From Plotosus lineatus (taxonomy: Eukaryota > Chordata > Actinopteri > Siluriformes > Plotosidae): a DNA stretch of 64,000 nucleotides. The position numbers and the translations under genes were made by a program. The DNA is taken from the NCBI GenBank assembly GCA_024760905.1, contig CM045731.1:21730001-21794000 (forward strand). The letters are read 5' to 3'. Shown piece after piece: positions 55,198-64,000 of this stretch. Every line of letters begins with the position of its first letter. Position 1 is the first letter of the stretch. The notes beneath the pieces were generated by a model that was not told the origin of the DNA, made no database searches, and saw only the letters and a program-made list of their open reading frames with translations.

Positions 55198-55577
55198 AAG
55201 GTCTCCAATCTTATCCACAAAGGGCCGGTGTGGGTGCAGGTGTTCACTTCAACCAAACGGTAGCCACACCTTCCACCTGTTTCAATCACTGATCATCAAA
55301 AGAAAAGAAAAGAAAAAATAAACTAGATTGGACATTACTGTTTCAATTCTGAAGTGGAGCCATCTTGGTGAGATCACCTTGCTGTAAGACTTAAAGCACG
55401 GTGATCTCACCAAGATGGCCCCACTCCAGAGTTGAAGCTTGGATATGGAATCTAGTTTTTTTTCTTTCTTTTTGCTTTTGATGACCGGTGATGGAGACAG
55501 GTGGAAGGTGTGGCTACTGTTTGGTTGAAGTGAACACCTGCACCCACACCGGCCCTTTGTGGATAAGATTACCCCTG
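55198..55577. mobile_element. hAT-like foldback element with long inverted arms
   Basis: The arms from GTCTCCAATCTTATCCACAA inward (CCACACCTTCCACCTGTTTC, TGATCATCAAAAG) recur inverted from about 55470 to 55571 (CTTTTGATGACC, GAAACAGG-like GAGACAGGTGGAAGG, CCCTTTGTGGATAAGAT). The centre holds GGTGATCTCACCAAGATGG in inverted form too. It is a near-complete palindrome, non-coding, and belongs with 59978-61009. Confidence 0.85.
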
Positions 55578-55636
55578 CATTACAGCACTATGTGGTTATA
55601 CCCTATGGTTATAGTGTTTCATAACTGCGTAGAGGC

Positions 55637-55947
55637 GAAGTGGCCCACTGGTAAAGTGCTGGATTACCAAGGTTAGGGGTTCAAGCCCCACTGCCAGTGG
55701 TTGTTACTGCTGTCCCTCCAGTGCAGCTATCTGGGTTATCAAAGACCAGCCTTTGACAGGGTGCGAGGTTCATGTAAAAGAACCATTGCTGACTTTTGAC
55801 AAGAGTAGCTGCATAGCTGTCAGTGTGTTTTATGGCCTGTTGAGCTGACCAGGGTGTACTCTACCCTCACCCCAGGTAGGCTGAAATTGGCGGCAGTCTC
55901 CCTGCGACCCTAATTAGGATTCAGCACTTCAGAAAATTAATGAATGA
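55637..55947 (+). mobile_element. S2-T SINE
   Basis: CGAAGTGGCCCACTGGTAAAG head, B-box GGTTCAAGCCC, body with deletion near 55750, tail GCGACCCTAATTAGGATTCAGC and AATGAATGAAT. ATAACTGC at 55621-55628 and 55948-55955 may be the target duplication. Confidence 0.82.
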
Positions 55948-55956
55948 ATAACTGCA

Positions 55957-56015
55957 TGGATGAGGCGTGCTGGCATAATGGTTAGGACGTCCACCTCACA
56001 GCAAGGAGGTCCAAC
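55957..56015 (+). mobile_element. S1 SINE head fragment
   Basis: GATGAGGCGTGCTGGCATAA and CACCTCACAGCAAGGAGGTCC: head only, then unrelated DNA. Confidence 0.6.
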
Positions 56016-56019
56016 GATT

Positions 56020-57240
56020 AAGCGTGATGATCCTCAGCTTGATTGTAAATTAGTGAGTGAGTATGCACAGAGAAAGTTAGACACAATGCAAAGACTAGCA
56101 CATTATCTGCATTACGTATTATATATTAAGAGCATGCAGACTTCAAACAGAACCCAGGGCCACCATGTCCCCGTTTTCAGTGATGTCATTTTTTTGTTGT
56201 TGTTGTGATGACTAAAACTTTATAGAGAAAGGCAAAGATTCTGACATGGAGCAGATTCTGAAAAATACAGTAATGCACCTGCGACCTCGAAAGTGACTCA
56301 CACGTCTGAGATCCAGAACAAGCCGAGTGACTCACAGGATATAATTTCAAATTTTCGAGATGCTATAAAGGCTCGATTCCACTGTCTTTGCCTATTTGAT
56401 GATACGCCATTGTTGGATTACTCTGAAGATGAGAAAAGGCTGGAATGAAACGATGGTGTGATATTCTTGCTCCCCACCACCGCGTACAGCTTCAGCTCTT
56501 GGAGAAAGTGTGAAGAAGTAGTGTTATATCAGAAGTAATAACCTTGAACACGTCTTGCTGTATTAGTACCATTCTGGCTGGGCTTATTCACGGCTGACTC
56601 AGCCACTGATTACCTTGTCAAGGAGCTCTGGCTGTGTTAAAAGTGCAAGAGTGTTCTTGTGCCGGCTCGTAAAAATAGAGCAGACAAATTGCCACCTTTG
56701 CTTTCGGAAGTCGTCAAGCAAATTGGCAGGCGTCCTGTTCCTGTGTACGCCGTTTTTCCCCATAAAGAAATAAGCTGAAAGTGTGCAAAGAAAATGCAAG
56801 AAGTCCGTGTGTTTTTGCCTCCATGTCTGGTGTGTCTACAAGGGCGGTTATAAAGTTTCGGGCTGATGCTGCAGTTCCGAGAAGAACCCTGAATAATAAT
56901 CACTTCTCAAGGGATGATCTTACACACCCGGCTCAAGTTTTATTAACTCCTTTACTGTTAACTTACTATTACAACGTTTGTGTATTCTTTTGAACGAGGG
57001 CCCCAAGAGGATCTTGGCAGTATTGTTGTTAGTGTACTTCTGTATGTTACATGATGATGCAAAATTGAACAACTTGTTTAATCTTGCTCTGATCGGAGAG
57101 GAATGCCCGCTATACCATGTGGTGTGCTTACAAACTAAGGGGATTGTAATCTGGTGTAATGCTTTGCAAACACAAGCAAGCTAGTCGACACGTACGCAGA
57201 CTTCACAAAATAAAGCCGTTGCCAGCGGTATTGTAATCAC
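56020..57240. other. Repeat-poor stretch, nothing identified
   Basis: No repeat family recognised and no supported exon in 1.2 kb. Confidence 0.4.
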
Positions 57241-57254
57241 TGGCTGTTTGTTAG

Positions 57255-57475
57255 TCGGTTTGTCACTTTGTATGTGAACGAAATTCTGACCACATCCATG
57301 CATGGATTTTCACCAAATTTGTTGGGAACACTTCTCCACTTGAGTCCCAGAGATGATTTGATTTTGGAATGTCAACGTCAAAGATGAAGGTCAGAACAAG
57401 GTCACAAGATTTTGGAGATAGATCGCTTTTGACTTTGACTTGAGTGACGATAAACATGCCTTTACTATGGGACAC
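57255..57475. repeat. Possible old interspersed repeat
   Basis: GAAATTCTGACCACATCC, GGATTTTCACCAAATTTG and GAAGGTCAGAACAAGGTCAC resemble a diffuse animal repeat I cannot name. A Tig-A copy begins directly after it. Confidence 0.35.
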
Positions 57476-57477
57476 TA

Positions 57478-57688
57478 CAGCGATCTCTCACTTTCCGCGG
57501 TCAATGGGGACCAAGACCACCCCCGTGACCGCTGAATTCTGCAAAGTAAGATCAACCCTGCCTGACTGACGTATACATACATGTATATGTGTATATAATA
57601 TCAATAAATACATATTCAATGCTATAAATGCTTATAATAACAATTAAACTTCAAAAATAATGCATAAGATGTAAATCAAATATAAATA

Positions 57689-57739
<51 letters not shown>

Positions 57740-57976
57740 TCGCGTGCACACACAACATAAAAATGTTTTGTTGGGGGGTTTTGGGTTGTTTATTGTTTTG
57801 TTTTTGTTTATTTGGGTTTTTTTTTTTTTTTTTTTTGCATAATTGGCCTTGTTTCACAGCATTTTCCTTAACTCCCCCCTATTTTTTTCTTACTTTTCTT
57901 ATTTTTTTTATTTTTCAATCAATATTTTTAAAAAACCCACGATGCAATGAATCAGGAAGTATCAATGGATGACTAT
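57478..57976 (-). mobile_element. Tig-A element
   Basis: CAGCGATCTCTCACTTTCC start; the far end is eroded (GGAAGTATCAATGGATGACTA for the usual AAGTAGCGAGGGATCACTGTA). A (CA)n array lies at 57693-57736 and poly(T) near 57817-57836. Confidence 0.83.
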
Positions 57977-58070
57977 ATATGATAGTTTAGGTTTTTTCAG
58001 ACATTACTTTGGATCTTTGAAGACTTTTAAAATTAAAAACCAATATTTTACTACTAATAATATTAATAAT
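57977..58070. repeat. Sequence shared with 62660-62735
   Basis: GTTTAGGTTTTTTCAGACAT, then AAAATTAAAAACCAATATTT and TACTACTAAT, are nearly identical to the DNA right of the Tig-A copy at 62213. This is a duplicated flank or an unrecognised repeat. Confidence 0.75.
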
Positions 58071-58362
58071 GCACAAGATGTAAATAAAATATAAATGCAC
58101 ACATACAAATGCGTGCGCACGCACGCACACAGATGCGCACCTCATATAAAAATGTAAGTAGGTTTGTTGGGTTTTTTTTGTTTTTGTTTGTTTGGGGTTT
58201 TTTTTTTTGCATAATTGGCCTTGTTTTGCGGCATTTTCCTTAACTTTCCCCCTATTTTTCCTTAATTTCTTTATTTTTTTTATTTTTCGATGAATATTTT
58301 TGAAAAACCCACAATGCACTGAAGTCGCAGAAACTGAAGCACGAAGTAGCGAGGGATCACTG
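58071..58362 (-). mobile_element. Tig-A element, one end truncated
   Basis: Begins inside the family (GCACAAGATGTAAATAAAAT) and ends GCGAGGGATCACTG followed by TA. It directly follows the shared flank above. Confidence 0.85.
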
Positions 58363-58364
58363 TA

Positions 58365-58665
58365 ATAGTGGATGTCCATGTGGACTTTCTAATGGGTCGA
58401 TTACATTTGTTGTTGGGTGACCTTCAAAGGTCAAACCCCAGCCATCGGGTATATTCTTCAAATGTTAGAGCTTTTTCTGAGTTTTGTTAACATCTATGTA
58501 TTGGAGAACATTATTAGATGAGTACATGGCTAATTAAAACGAGTATCGAAACAGGGCCTGTCTGATATGTACTCCATGTTGCATAGCAAAGGTATCTTGC
58601 ACTCTATGTGTGCCCCTGTAGTATAATGTTTCCTTGGATAGCGTGGCATACAAAATATAATAATT
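58365..58665. other. Unique stretch, nothing identified
   Basis: About 300 bp without recognised features. Confidence 0.45.
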
Positions 58666-58677
58666 ACAAGATGAAGG

Positions 58678-59024
58678 GGGCAGTGGTGGTCTAGTGGTAT
58701 AAGGCGCCGGATCGCTGATCCAAAGGTTGGGGGTTTGAGTCCCAGTCTCCACAAGGTTCTCACTGTCCCCCCCAGTGTAGCTAACTGGGTTATCAAAGGC
58801 CGGCCATGTCTCTCACTGTCTATGGTGCGAGGCATGTAAAAGAACCATTGCTGACTTTTGACAAGAGTAGGCTGCAAAGCCGTCAGCGTGTTTTTGCCCT
58901 GCGATGGCCTGGCGAGCTGTCCAGGGTGTACTCTGCCCTCGCCCTGAGTTAGCTGGGATGGGCACCAGCCTCCCCGCGACCCTAATTAGGATGAAGCGGT
59001 TACAGAAAATGAAATGAATGATGA
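58678..59024 (+). mobile_element. S2-T SINE, full length, with perfect 12-bp target duplication
   Basis: ACAAGATGAAGG at 58666-58677 and 59025-59036. Head GGGCAGTGGTGGTCTAGTGG, B-box GGTTTGAGTCC, body, GCCGTCAGCGTGTTTTTGCCC, tail CCTAATTAGGATGAAGCGGT and AAATGAATGATG. Confidence 0.95.
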
Positions 59025-59136
59025 ACAAGATGAAGGCACTGGAAGGTGGCTGTGATGTCATAATTTGCATGCTTTTTTGTCTTTGATGAGATAAAACAAC
59101 AACAACATTTGAAGGCACAGTATAGTGTAAGTTTTG

Positions 59137-59345
59137 GAGACAGGCGTAGTCGAGTGGTTAGAGCGGTTTCTTTGGGACCAAAAAGGTTGCTGGTTCAATT
59201 CATAAAATCAGCAGGGGAAAAAATATGTGGGGGACAGAGCTGCACCATCATGGCCTTGAGCAAGGCACCTAACTGCTTTCTAGACACCCCAATGTGTGCG
59301 GCGTTTCATTGCTCCATGTGTGTGTGTGCTAATTGTTTACGTGGA
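59137..59345 (+). mobile_element. S5 SINE
   Basis: AGGCGTAGTCGAGTGGTTAGAG head (good A-box), B-box GGTTCAATTCA, GCCTTGAGCAAGGCACCTAA and CCCCAATGTGTGCGGCG. A tRNA-derived fish SINE type; the only copy recognised here. Confidence 0.7.
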
Positions 59346-59389
59346 TGAGTTAAAAAAGAGGCAATCATTTCCTTTTGTGGGATTAATAC

Positions 59390-59728
59390 TTCTTTTCCTT
59401 TCGGCTTTTTCCCTTTTTTCAGGGGTCGCCACAGCGAATCATCTGATTCGCACATTTGATTTGGCAGAGGTTTTTACATTGGATGCCTTTCCTGACACAA
59501 CCCTTCAGCAAGGGACAGAAACACGCTGACGGCTTTGCAGCTACTCTTTACTAAAGTCAGCGATGGTTCTTTTACATGAACCTCTCACCATAGACAGTGA
59601 GAGACATGGCCGGCCTTTGATAACCCCGTTAGCTGCACTGGGGGTTGGGGGCAACCTTGTGGAGAGTGGGACTCGAATCCCCAACCCTAGGATCAGCGAT
59701 CCAGTGCCCTTTACCACCAGGCCACCAG
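59390..59728 (-). mobile_element. S2-L SINE, full length, with 19-bp target duplication
   Basis: CCTTTTGTGGGATTAATAC (59371-59389) and CCTTTTCTGGGATTAATAC (59816-59834), one mismatch. LINE-type tail CTTTTCCTTTCGGC on the plus strand, S2 body, head ending CACCAGTGCC. A 12-bp minisatellite separates the head from the right duplication. Confidence 0.93.
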
Positions 59729-59812
59729 TGCCCTGCCCGCTGCCCTGCCCGCTGCCTTGCTCACTGCCCTGCTCACTGCCCTGCCCACTACCCTGCCCAC
59801 TGCCCTGCCAAC
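59729..59812. repeat. 12-bp minisatellite, 7 units, at a SINE 5' end
   Basis: Seven copies of TGCCCTGCCCRC-like units, derived from or resembling the SINE head end ACTGCCC. It lies between the SINE and its target duplication, so it grew after insertion or was copied with it. Confidence 0.9.
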
Positions 59813-60144
59813 TGTCCTTTTCTGGGATTAATACATTATGCCAAATTAGAAAAAAAACACATATTTATACATGCAATGCAATCTAAACCTTTTAAGACAC
59901 CTCCCAACCACCTCCGGACTCTTTCTAAAGCTGAGCTGGTTTCAAATTTCGGATCATATCTCTAGTTTGCTGTACACCAGGGGTCTCCAATCTTATCCAC
60001 AAAGGGCTGGTGTGGGTTCAGGTTTTCACTTCAACCAAACAGTAGCCACACCTTCCACCTGTTTCCACCAATCACTGATCATCAAAAGAAAAGAAAAGAA
60101 AAACAAACTAGATTGGACATTACTGTTACATACTGTTGCATATA

Positions 60145-60275
60145 ATCTAATAATGCAATGGTCTGGGAAGCTGTTTGGAGCAAGCTGTTCAGGGCCATCA
60201 CCCGGTGACGGCTGAGATAGGTGCTGTGTCCCGTTGACCCTGGTGGGATGAATCGGTTCAGCAAGTGAGTGAGTG
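60145..60275 (+). mobile_element. S1-like tail inside hAT
   Basis: GCAATGGTCTGGGAAGCTGT, GGTGACGGCTGAGATAGGTG and CCCTGGTGGGATGAATCGGT, then AGTGAGTGAGTGAG. A diverged tail fragment. Confidence 0.6.
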
Positions 60276-60762
60276 AGTGCAAGTGACAAAGGGCTGTATT
60301 TTCATTATTCCAGTAACAAATAGACCTTTCCATGCTGTCAGTCATGTATAGACCTTTGGATAATTAAAACACCTTATTTTTTGTAAGTGCCCGCCCTCTT
60401 CTTTACCTGTTTCACGCCAGCCTACATGCACAAAGAGCCAGGACCAGATAGAACTGAAAACTGTTCACTGTTTCTCTTAAAATTGTTGTTAGTTGCATTA
60501 GGGGAAATTTTCCTGAAAGACGACAACGCTCATTTCATCCATTTTCCAAAGCCATAAACCCAGCGGATTAAGTGTATAAGATGGATTAATGCATCTCACA
60601 CAAAGCTGAATGTAAATATGAACAAATATAAAGCTGTTTGTTCTAAGATATGTAGGTAAAAAAAATAAAGAAATTCATCCATATGCATATGCAATGTGCT
60701 TTAATCTTTTAGTTACTGAGTGCAAAGAAAATAATTGCGTATATACCAGCAGGTTGGTCACA

Positions 60763-60801
60763 GGCCAGGGCAGGGCAGGGCAGGGCAGGGCAGGGCAGGC
60801 C
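60763..60801. repeat. (CAGGG)n pentanucleotide repeat
   Basis: About seven GGGCA units with evenly spaced G-triplets on the plus strand, a pattern that can form G-quadruplexes. Inside the hAT-like element. Confidence 0.92.
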
Positions 60802-61019
60802 AGTGGGACAAATCTGGCCCACAAACTCATGTGCTTTAAGTCAAGATGGCCCCACTTCAGAATTGAAACAGTAATGTCCAATCTAGCTTTGTTCTTTTCT
60901 TTTGATGATCAGTGATTGGTGGAAACAGGTGGAAGGTGTGGCTACTGTTTGGTTGAAGTTAAAACCTGCATCCACACCGGCCCTTTGTGGATAAGATCGG
61001 AGACTCCTGCTGTACACCA

Positions 61020-62210
61020 CCATAATAAAGTAACTGTACAGTACAACATTCTCCATCAAAACAGACAATGATCCACAAAGGAAATGAAATGGACTTTTTT
61101 TTTTTTTTCCAACCAGAATTCTTGATTTCCATTTATCAGCCACAAAACTCCATTAAACCCAGTGGTGAACTGACCAGAAACCAATCTCCCAAGTTTGGCA
61201 TATCAGAAACATTAGTCTTATAGAAAAGAACCCAACATCATGATTCTGACCAATCAGAACGAAGAACAATATGAACTACAAGAAATACAAAACATCATTG
61301 AAATATAGTCGAGGGGAAACTTCCTCAGGTTTTTTTTTTTTTTTTTTGTGAAGGACATCAAGGAGTATAGCAGCTGCTGTCATTCCTATAATGCTTTATT
61401 CCGACTATGTCATCATCTCAGGCAAGCGTGTTAAAGAAAAGTGCTGTGCTTAGGCGAGCCGCTAACACCGACAACGCTGATCAACATTAGCATTCTACTG
61501 CTGTGAAATAATTCAATCTAGCTGATGATTATGGGTTGCTATGGCTAAGTCTACAGAGATCCGAGGCTTCGCAGCCTGAGATGTTATTACTATGAAAGAT
61601 GAAATCCCTTGGTATATGAATCTTATCACACTTAGAGATACAAGTTGACAGTAATTTGGAAAAGTACATATTAAAAAGGGAATTAGTGTTTAGGTGGTCA
61701 ATATTGAACTCGATGCACTTGTGACTGATTTGTAATGAATCTTGAATGCAACACGATCTGCAAAATGTCTTCTGTATTTATTTAATAATAAAAAAAGCCC
61801 TCTTAATATTTTTCCTGAGATAAAACCTGACTGAGATATGATTATTGAACATTTTTGTTCCAAAAAGAAATTGTTATAAAGGTGAATAATGTAGGCCTGC
61901 AGCTCCCCGCCTTCACATTTTTTAATTTAAATGATAAAACGTTGAAGTTCCTAGCACAGACTGTTAATTATTGTTGTCTGTTAATGACTAACACCTGATA
62001 TTGACTCAATTAGCGCAGCCCTTTTTTTCAGTCGATAAGAAATACGGGACATGGGCCAAATCCTGGAGGTTTATGGCACGAAGCTGAAGCAGCACAGTGT
62101 TGAAGAAATCAGGATGTGAAGGTCAGGAGGGAAAACTGTATGTGATGAATTACTTTAAATTCTTGGTTAAAGTCTGATTCCTTATAAACTGTGCTGCTAC
62201 AATTTAAGAC
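61020..62210. other. Repeat-poor stretch, nothing identified
   Basis: Poly(T) at 61331-61349. 61900-62110 has TTAATTATTG and CAATTAGC motifs and no repeat similarity; possible conserved noncoding DNA, untested. Confidence 0.35.
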
Positions 62211-62212
62211 TA

Positions 62213-62653
62213 CAGGGATCCCTCACTTTCCACGGTTAAAGGAGACCGAGACCCTTCCGTGACCACCGAATTCCGCGAAGTCGGATCAACCGTACATGTA
62301 TATGTGTGTATAATATCAATAAATACACATTCAACGTTATAAATGCTTACAATAACAATTAAACATTTAAAAATAATGCATAAGATGTACATAAAATATA
62401 AACGCACACACATACACACAGATGCGCGCCTCACATAAAAATGTAAGTAGTTTTGTTGGGGGGTTTTGGGTTGTTTTATTTTTTGTTTTTGTTTGTTTGT
62501 TTGGGTTTTTTTTTGCATAATTGGCCTCATTTCACAGCATTTTCCTTAACTTTCCCCCTATTTTCCCTTAATTTCCTTATTTTTTAATTTTTCGATAAAT
62601 AATTTTAAAAAAGCCCATGATGCAGTGAAACACGAAGTAGCAAGGGATCACTA
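62213..62653 (-). mobile_element. Tig-A element
   Basis: CAGGGATCCCTCACTTTCC to AGCAAGGGATCACTA, TA before it at 62211-62212. Internal blocks as in other copies. Its right flank matches 57977-58070. Confidence 0.87.
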
Positions 62654-62659
62654 TATCTG

Positions 62660-62735
62660 ATAAAGTTTAGGTTTTTTCAGACATTACCTTGAATCTTTTA
62701 AAATTAAAACCAATATTTTACTACTACTAATCATA
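62660..62735. repeat. Sequence shared with 57977-58070
   Basis: GTTTAGGTTTTTTCAGACAT and AATTAAAACCAATATTTTAC match the flank of the Tig-A copy at 57478. Confidence 0.75.
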
Positions 62736-62768
62736 ATAATAACAACAAAAGCACTCATTGAGTATTTA

Positions 62769-62935
62769 TGGCATTTTGCAGACCCCCCCTATCCAGAGTG
62801 ATATACATTTTATACAACTGATCAGTTAAGGGTCTTGTTCAGTGGTCCAACAGTGGCAGCTTGGTTATACCGGGGCATGAAGCACCAACCTTCTGATTAG
62901 CAACCCAGAGCATTAATCACTGAGCCTGTACTCCG
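62769..62935 (-). mobile_element. S4 SINE with L2-like tail
   Basis: Minus strand: GGCTCAGTGATTAATGCTC head, AAGGTTGGTGCTTCATGCCC, CTGCCACTGTTGGACCAC, then ATCACTCTGGATAG and CTGCAAAATGCCATAAATAC. Confidence 0.78.
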
Positions 62936-63132
62936 CACTAGCACTCGCCCATATGAACCAAAATGCCATAAGGTTCTCTCTGACAATTTTAAAGTATATT
63001 TTCAAAAATTCCTGGAAACAGAATTTTATCTTGGATCATCTGTAAGGTCTTCCTTGTAAAATCTTGCTTGTCTATGTTCCAGAAGCCAATCGGTCCAACA
63101 TCTCATTGATCGACAGCCACACTCATACAGTG

Positions 63133-63471
63133 CAGGGAGTCCTCGGTTAACGACACTGATCCATTTTTTAAGACGCGATGTAACCCGAATTTCAGTGTAA
63201 GTCGGAACATAACATAAAATATACTGAAAAGAACTGTACGTACAGTGCTATAATAAAATGTAACAGTTAATGACATATAAAAGTATTGAGAAAAGAGAAA
63301 ACAATTCCAGAGTATTCTCCCGCCTCATGTGCCCGAAACTAGTTTGCGTTTGTTTACGTAGCCGCGAAAGACGTAATGACGCATAATATTATTTTTTAAT
63401 ATTTTTATGGGGGCGTGTTTGTAACCACGAAACGGTGTAAGTCGGGACTGGTGTAAACCGAGGACGCCCTG
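63133..63471. mobile_element. Tigger-like MITE (CAGGGAGTCCTCGGTTAACG ends)
   Basis: Left CAGGGAGTCCTCGGTTAACG; right, inverted, CAGGGCGTCCTCGGTTTAC; followed by TA. 339 bp, no coding capacity. The end style matches pogo/Tigger-type elements. Confidence 0.82.
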
Positions 63472-63474
63472 TAT

Positions 63475-64000
63475 AGGATGGGCGCCTTGCTTAAATCACA
63501 TGGGCACCCAAGTCAGTTCAGCTGGGTGGATAGGGACAGGCTTGGCATTAGGGCTGTTGAACCAATGGGCTGTGAAAATATCAGGCTGAAACTGTCCACT
63601 TCTGGTGGGAATTTCTTGAAAATCTACTCATAACATTCTGCATAGTCCTGCAAACAAAAAACATACAAACTGAGGATAAAACATGAGTAATAATAACGGC
63701 CTCTGAAGGTCACCTCACAAAAATAAGGCCGTCAACAAACATAGTGACAGAGACATTAAAATCAGAAATTATATAAAAAAATATTAAAAGTATATACAGT
63801 ATATAAAAAAAGAAAGAGATGTTTGAATTGATATATAATCAAAGTCTAAATTGCCAGGCCCATGCTGAGGTTTTGTTAAATGTACAAAGAAAAGGTCTGG
63901 AAAATTCCACTCAGAATGACCTGCCTATTAATCATTGTAATAAAATGTTTTTATTTTTATTTTTTATTTTTTGTTTTTTTGCTTGTTTGTTTGTTTGTTT
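63475..64000. other. Window end, nothing identified
   Basis: AT-rich, with a degenerate TTTG repeat at the very end (63975-64000). No gene or element recognised. Confidence 0.4.

Larger units (their letters stand above)
59978..61009. mobile_element. hAT-like element with perfect 8-bp target duplication
   Basis: CTGTACAC at 59970-59977 and 61010-61017 flank ends CAGGGGTCTCC and, inverted, CAGGAGTCTCC. The outer 145-170 bp match the arms of 55198-55577. The 1,032-bp interior has no transposase; it contains an S1-like tail (about 60145-60275) and a CAGGG array. The 8-bp duplication is the hAT signature. Confidence 0.92.

Noticed and set aside
56376..56460. Possible second hammerhead-like segment (CTGAAGATGAG...GAATGAAACG)
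   Set aside because: The first box is interrupted (CTGAAGATGA) and no stems are evident, so it is not counted.

Overview
This is vertebrate, almost certainly teleost fish, nuclear DNA: AT-rich, with no convincing host gene, and full of CA/GT, ATCT, ATT, ATC and CCAA microsatellites and short interspersed elements. Several repeats have 3' ends typical of fish (a tail ending CCTAATTAGGATTAAGCGG plus (GAAT)n, and an HpaI/L2-like tail). I cannot name the order or species. The window reads as a 64-kb intergenic or intronic stretch. Every long open frame is low-complexity repeat, transposon relic or chance.

Mobile DNA falls into a few families, named locally here. S1 is a tRNA-like SINE with the CCTAATTAGG...(GAAT)n tail. 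S2 has one tRNA-like head joined to either of two 3' tails: S2-L ends like the resident LINE, and S2-T ends like S1. S3 is a second tRNA-like SINE ending CCAAAGGACTTTACCTTA. S4 has an HpaI/L2-like tail, S5 is a single copy, and S6 is an unclassified repeat beside a 5S rRNA-like fragment. The LINE has three 5'-truncated copies. Tig-A is a pogo/Tigger-like DNA transposon family with CAGTGATCCCTCGCTA ends, and at least four other TA-flanked, mostly Tigger-like elements occur. There are also hAT-like elements, a Tc1-like remnant and two solo LTRs of one family.

Layout: 1-2.4 kb holds a 1.1-kb inverted-repeat element in a decayed TTGG repeat, then S2-T. 4.1-5.3 kb is a tandem duplication of a Tig-A element in ATT repeats. 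5.4-12.3 kb is S1/S2/Tig-A debris and a CCAA array. 14.1-15.3 kb is an S3 copy split by a Tigger-like element. 16.3-24.5 kb holds S1/S2 copies, a solo LTR inside S1, and two Tigger-like relics. 25.3-26.2 kb is a LINE 3' end with an inverted head and an internal Tig-A. 28.2-32.7 kb holds S3, S6, S2-L, the 5S fragment and S1. 33.6-36.3 kb is a hAT-like element swollen by nested insertions. 36.5-41.6 kb holds S1-S4 copies and a higher-order ATCT array. 42.6-55.6 kb is dense in SINEs, two LINE copies, a Tigger transposase relic, the second LTR and an ATC array. 55.2-61.0 kb has two hAT-like foldbacks and several SINEs. 62.2-63.5 kb has Tig-A, S4 and another Tigger-like element.

No genes act together here. 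The logic is that of parasitic elements: the LINE probably supplies reverse transcriptase for S2-L, and absent autonomous transposases mobilised the short DNA elements. Many insertions can be dated relative to each other by nesting, and many have exact target-site duplications readable from the sequence. The repeat-poor gaps are listed, and some could be conserved noncoding elements, but that cannot be shown from one sequence.
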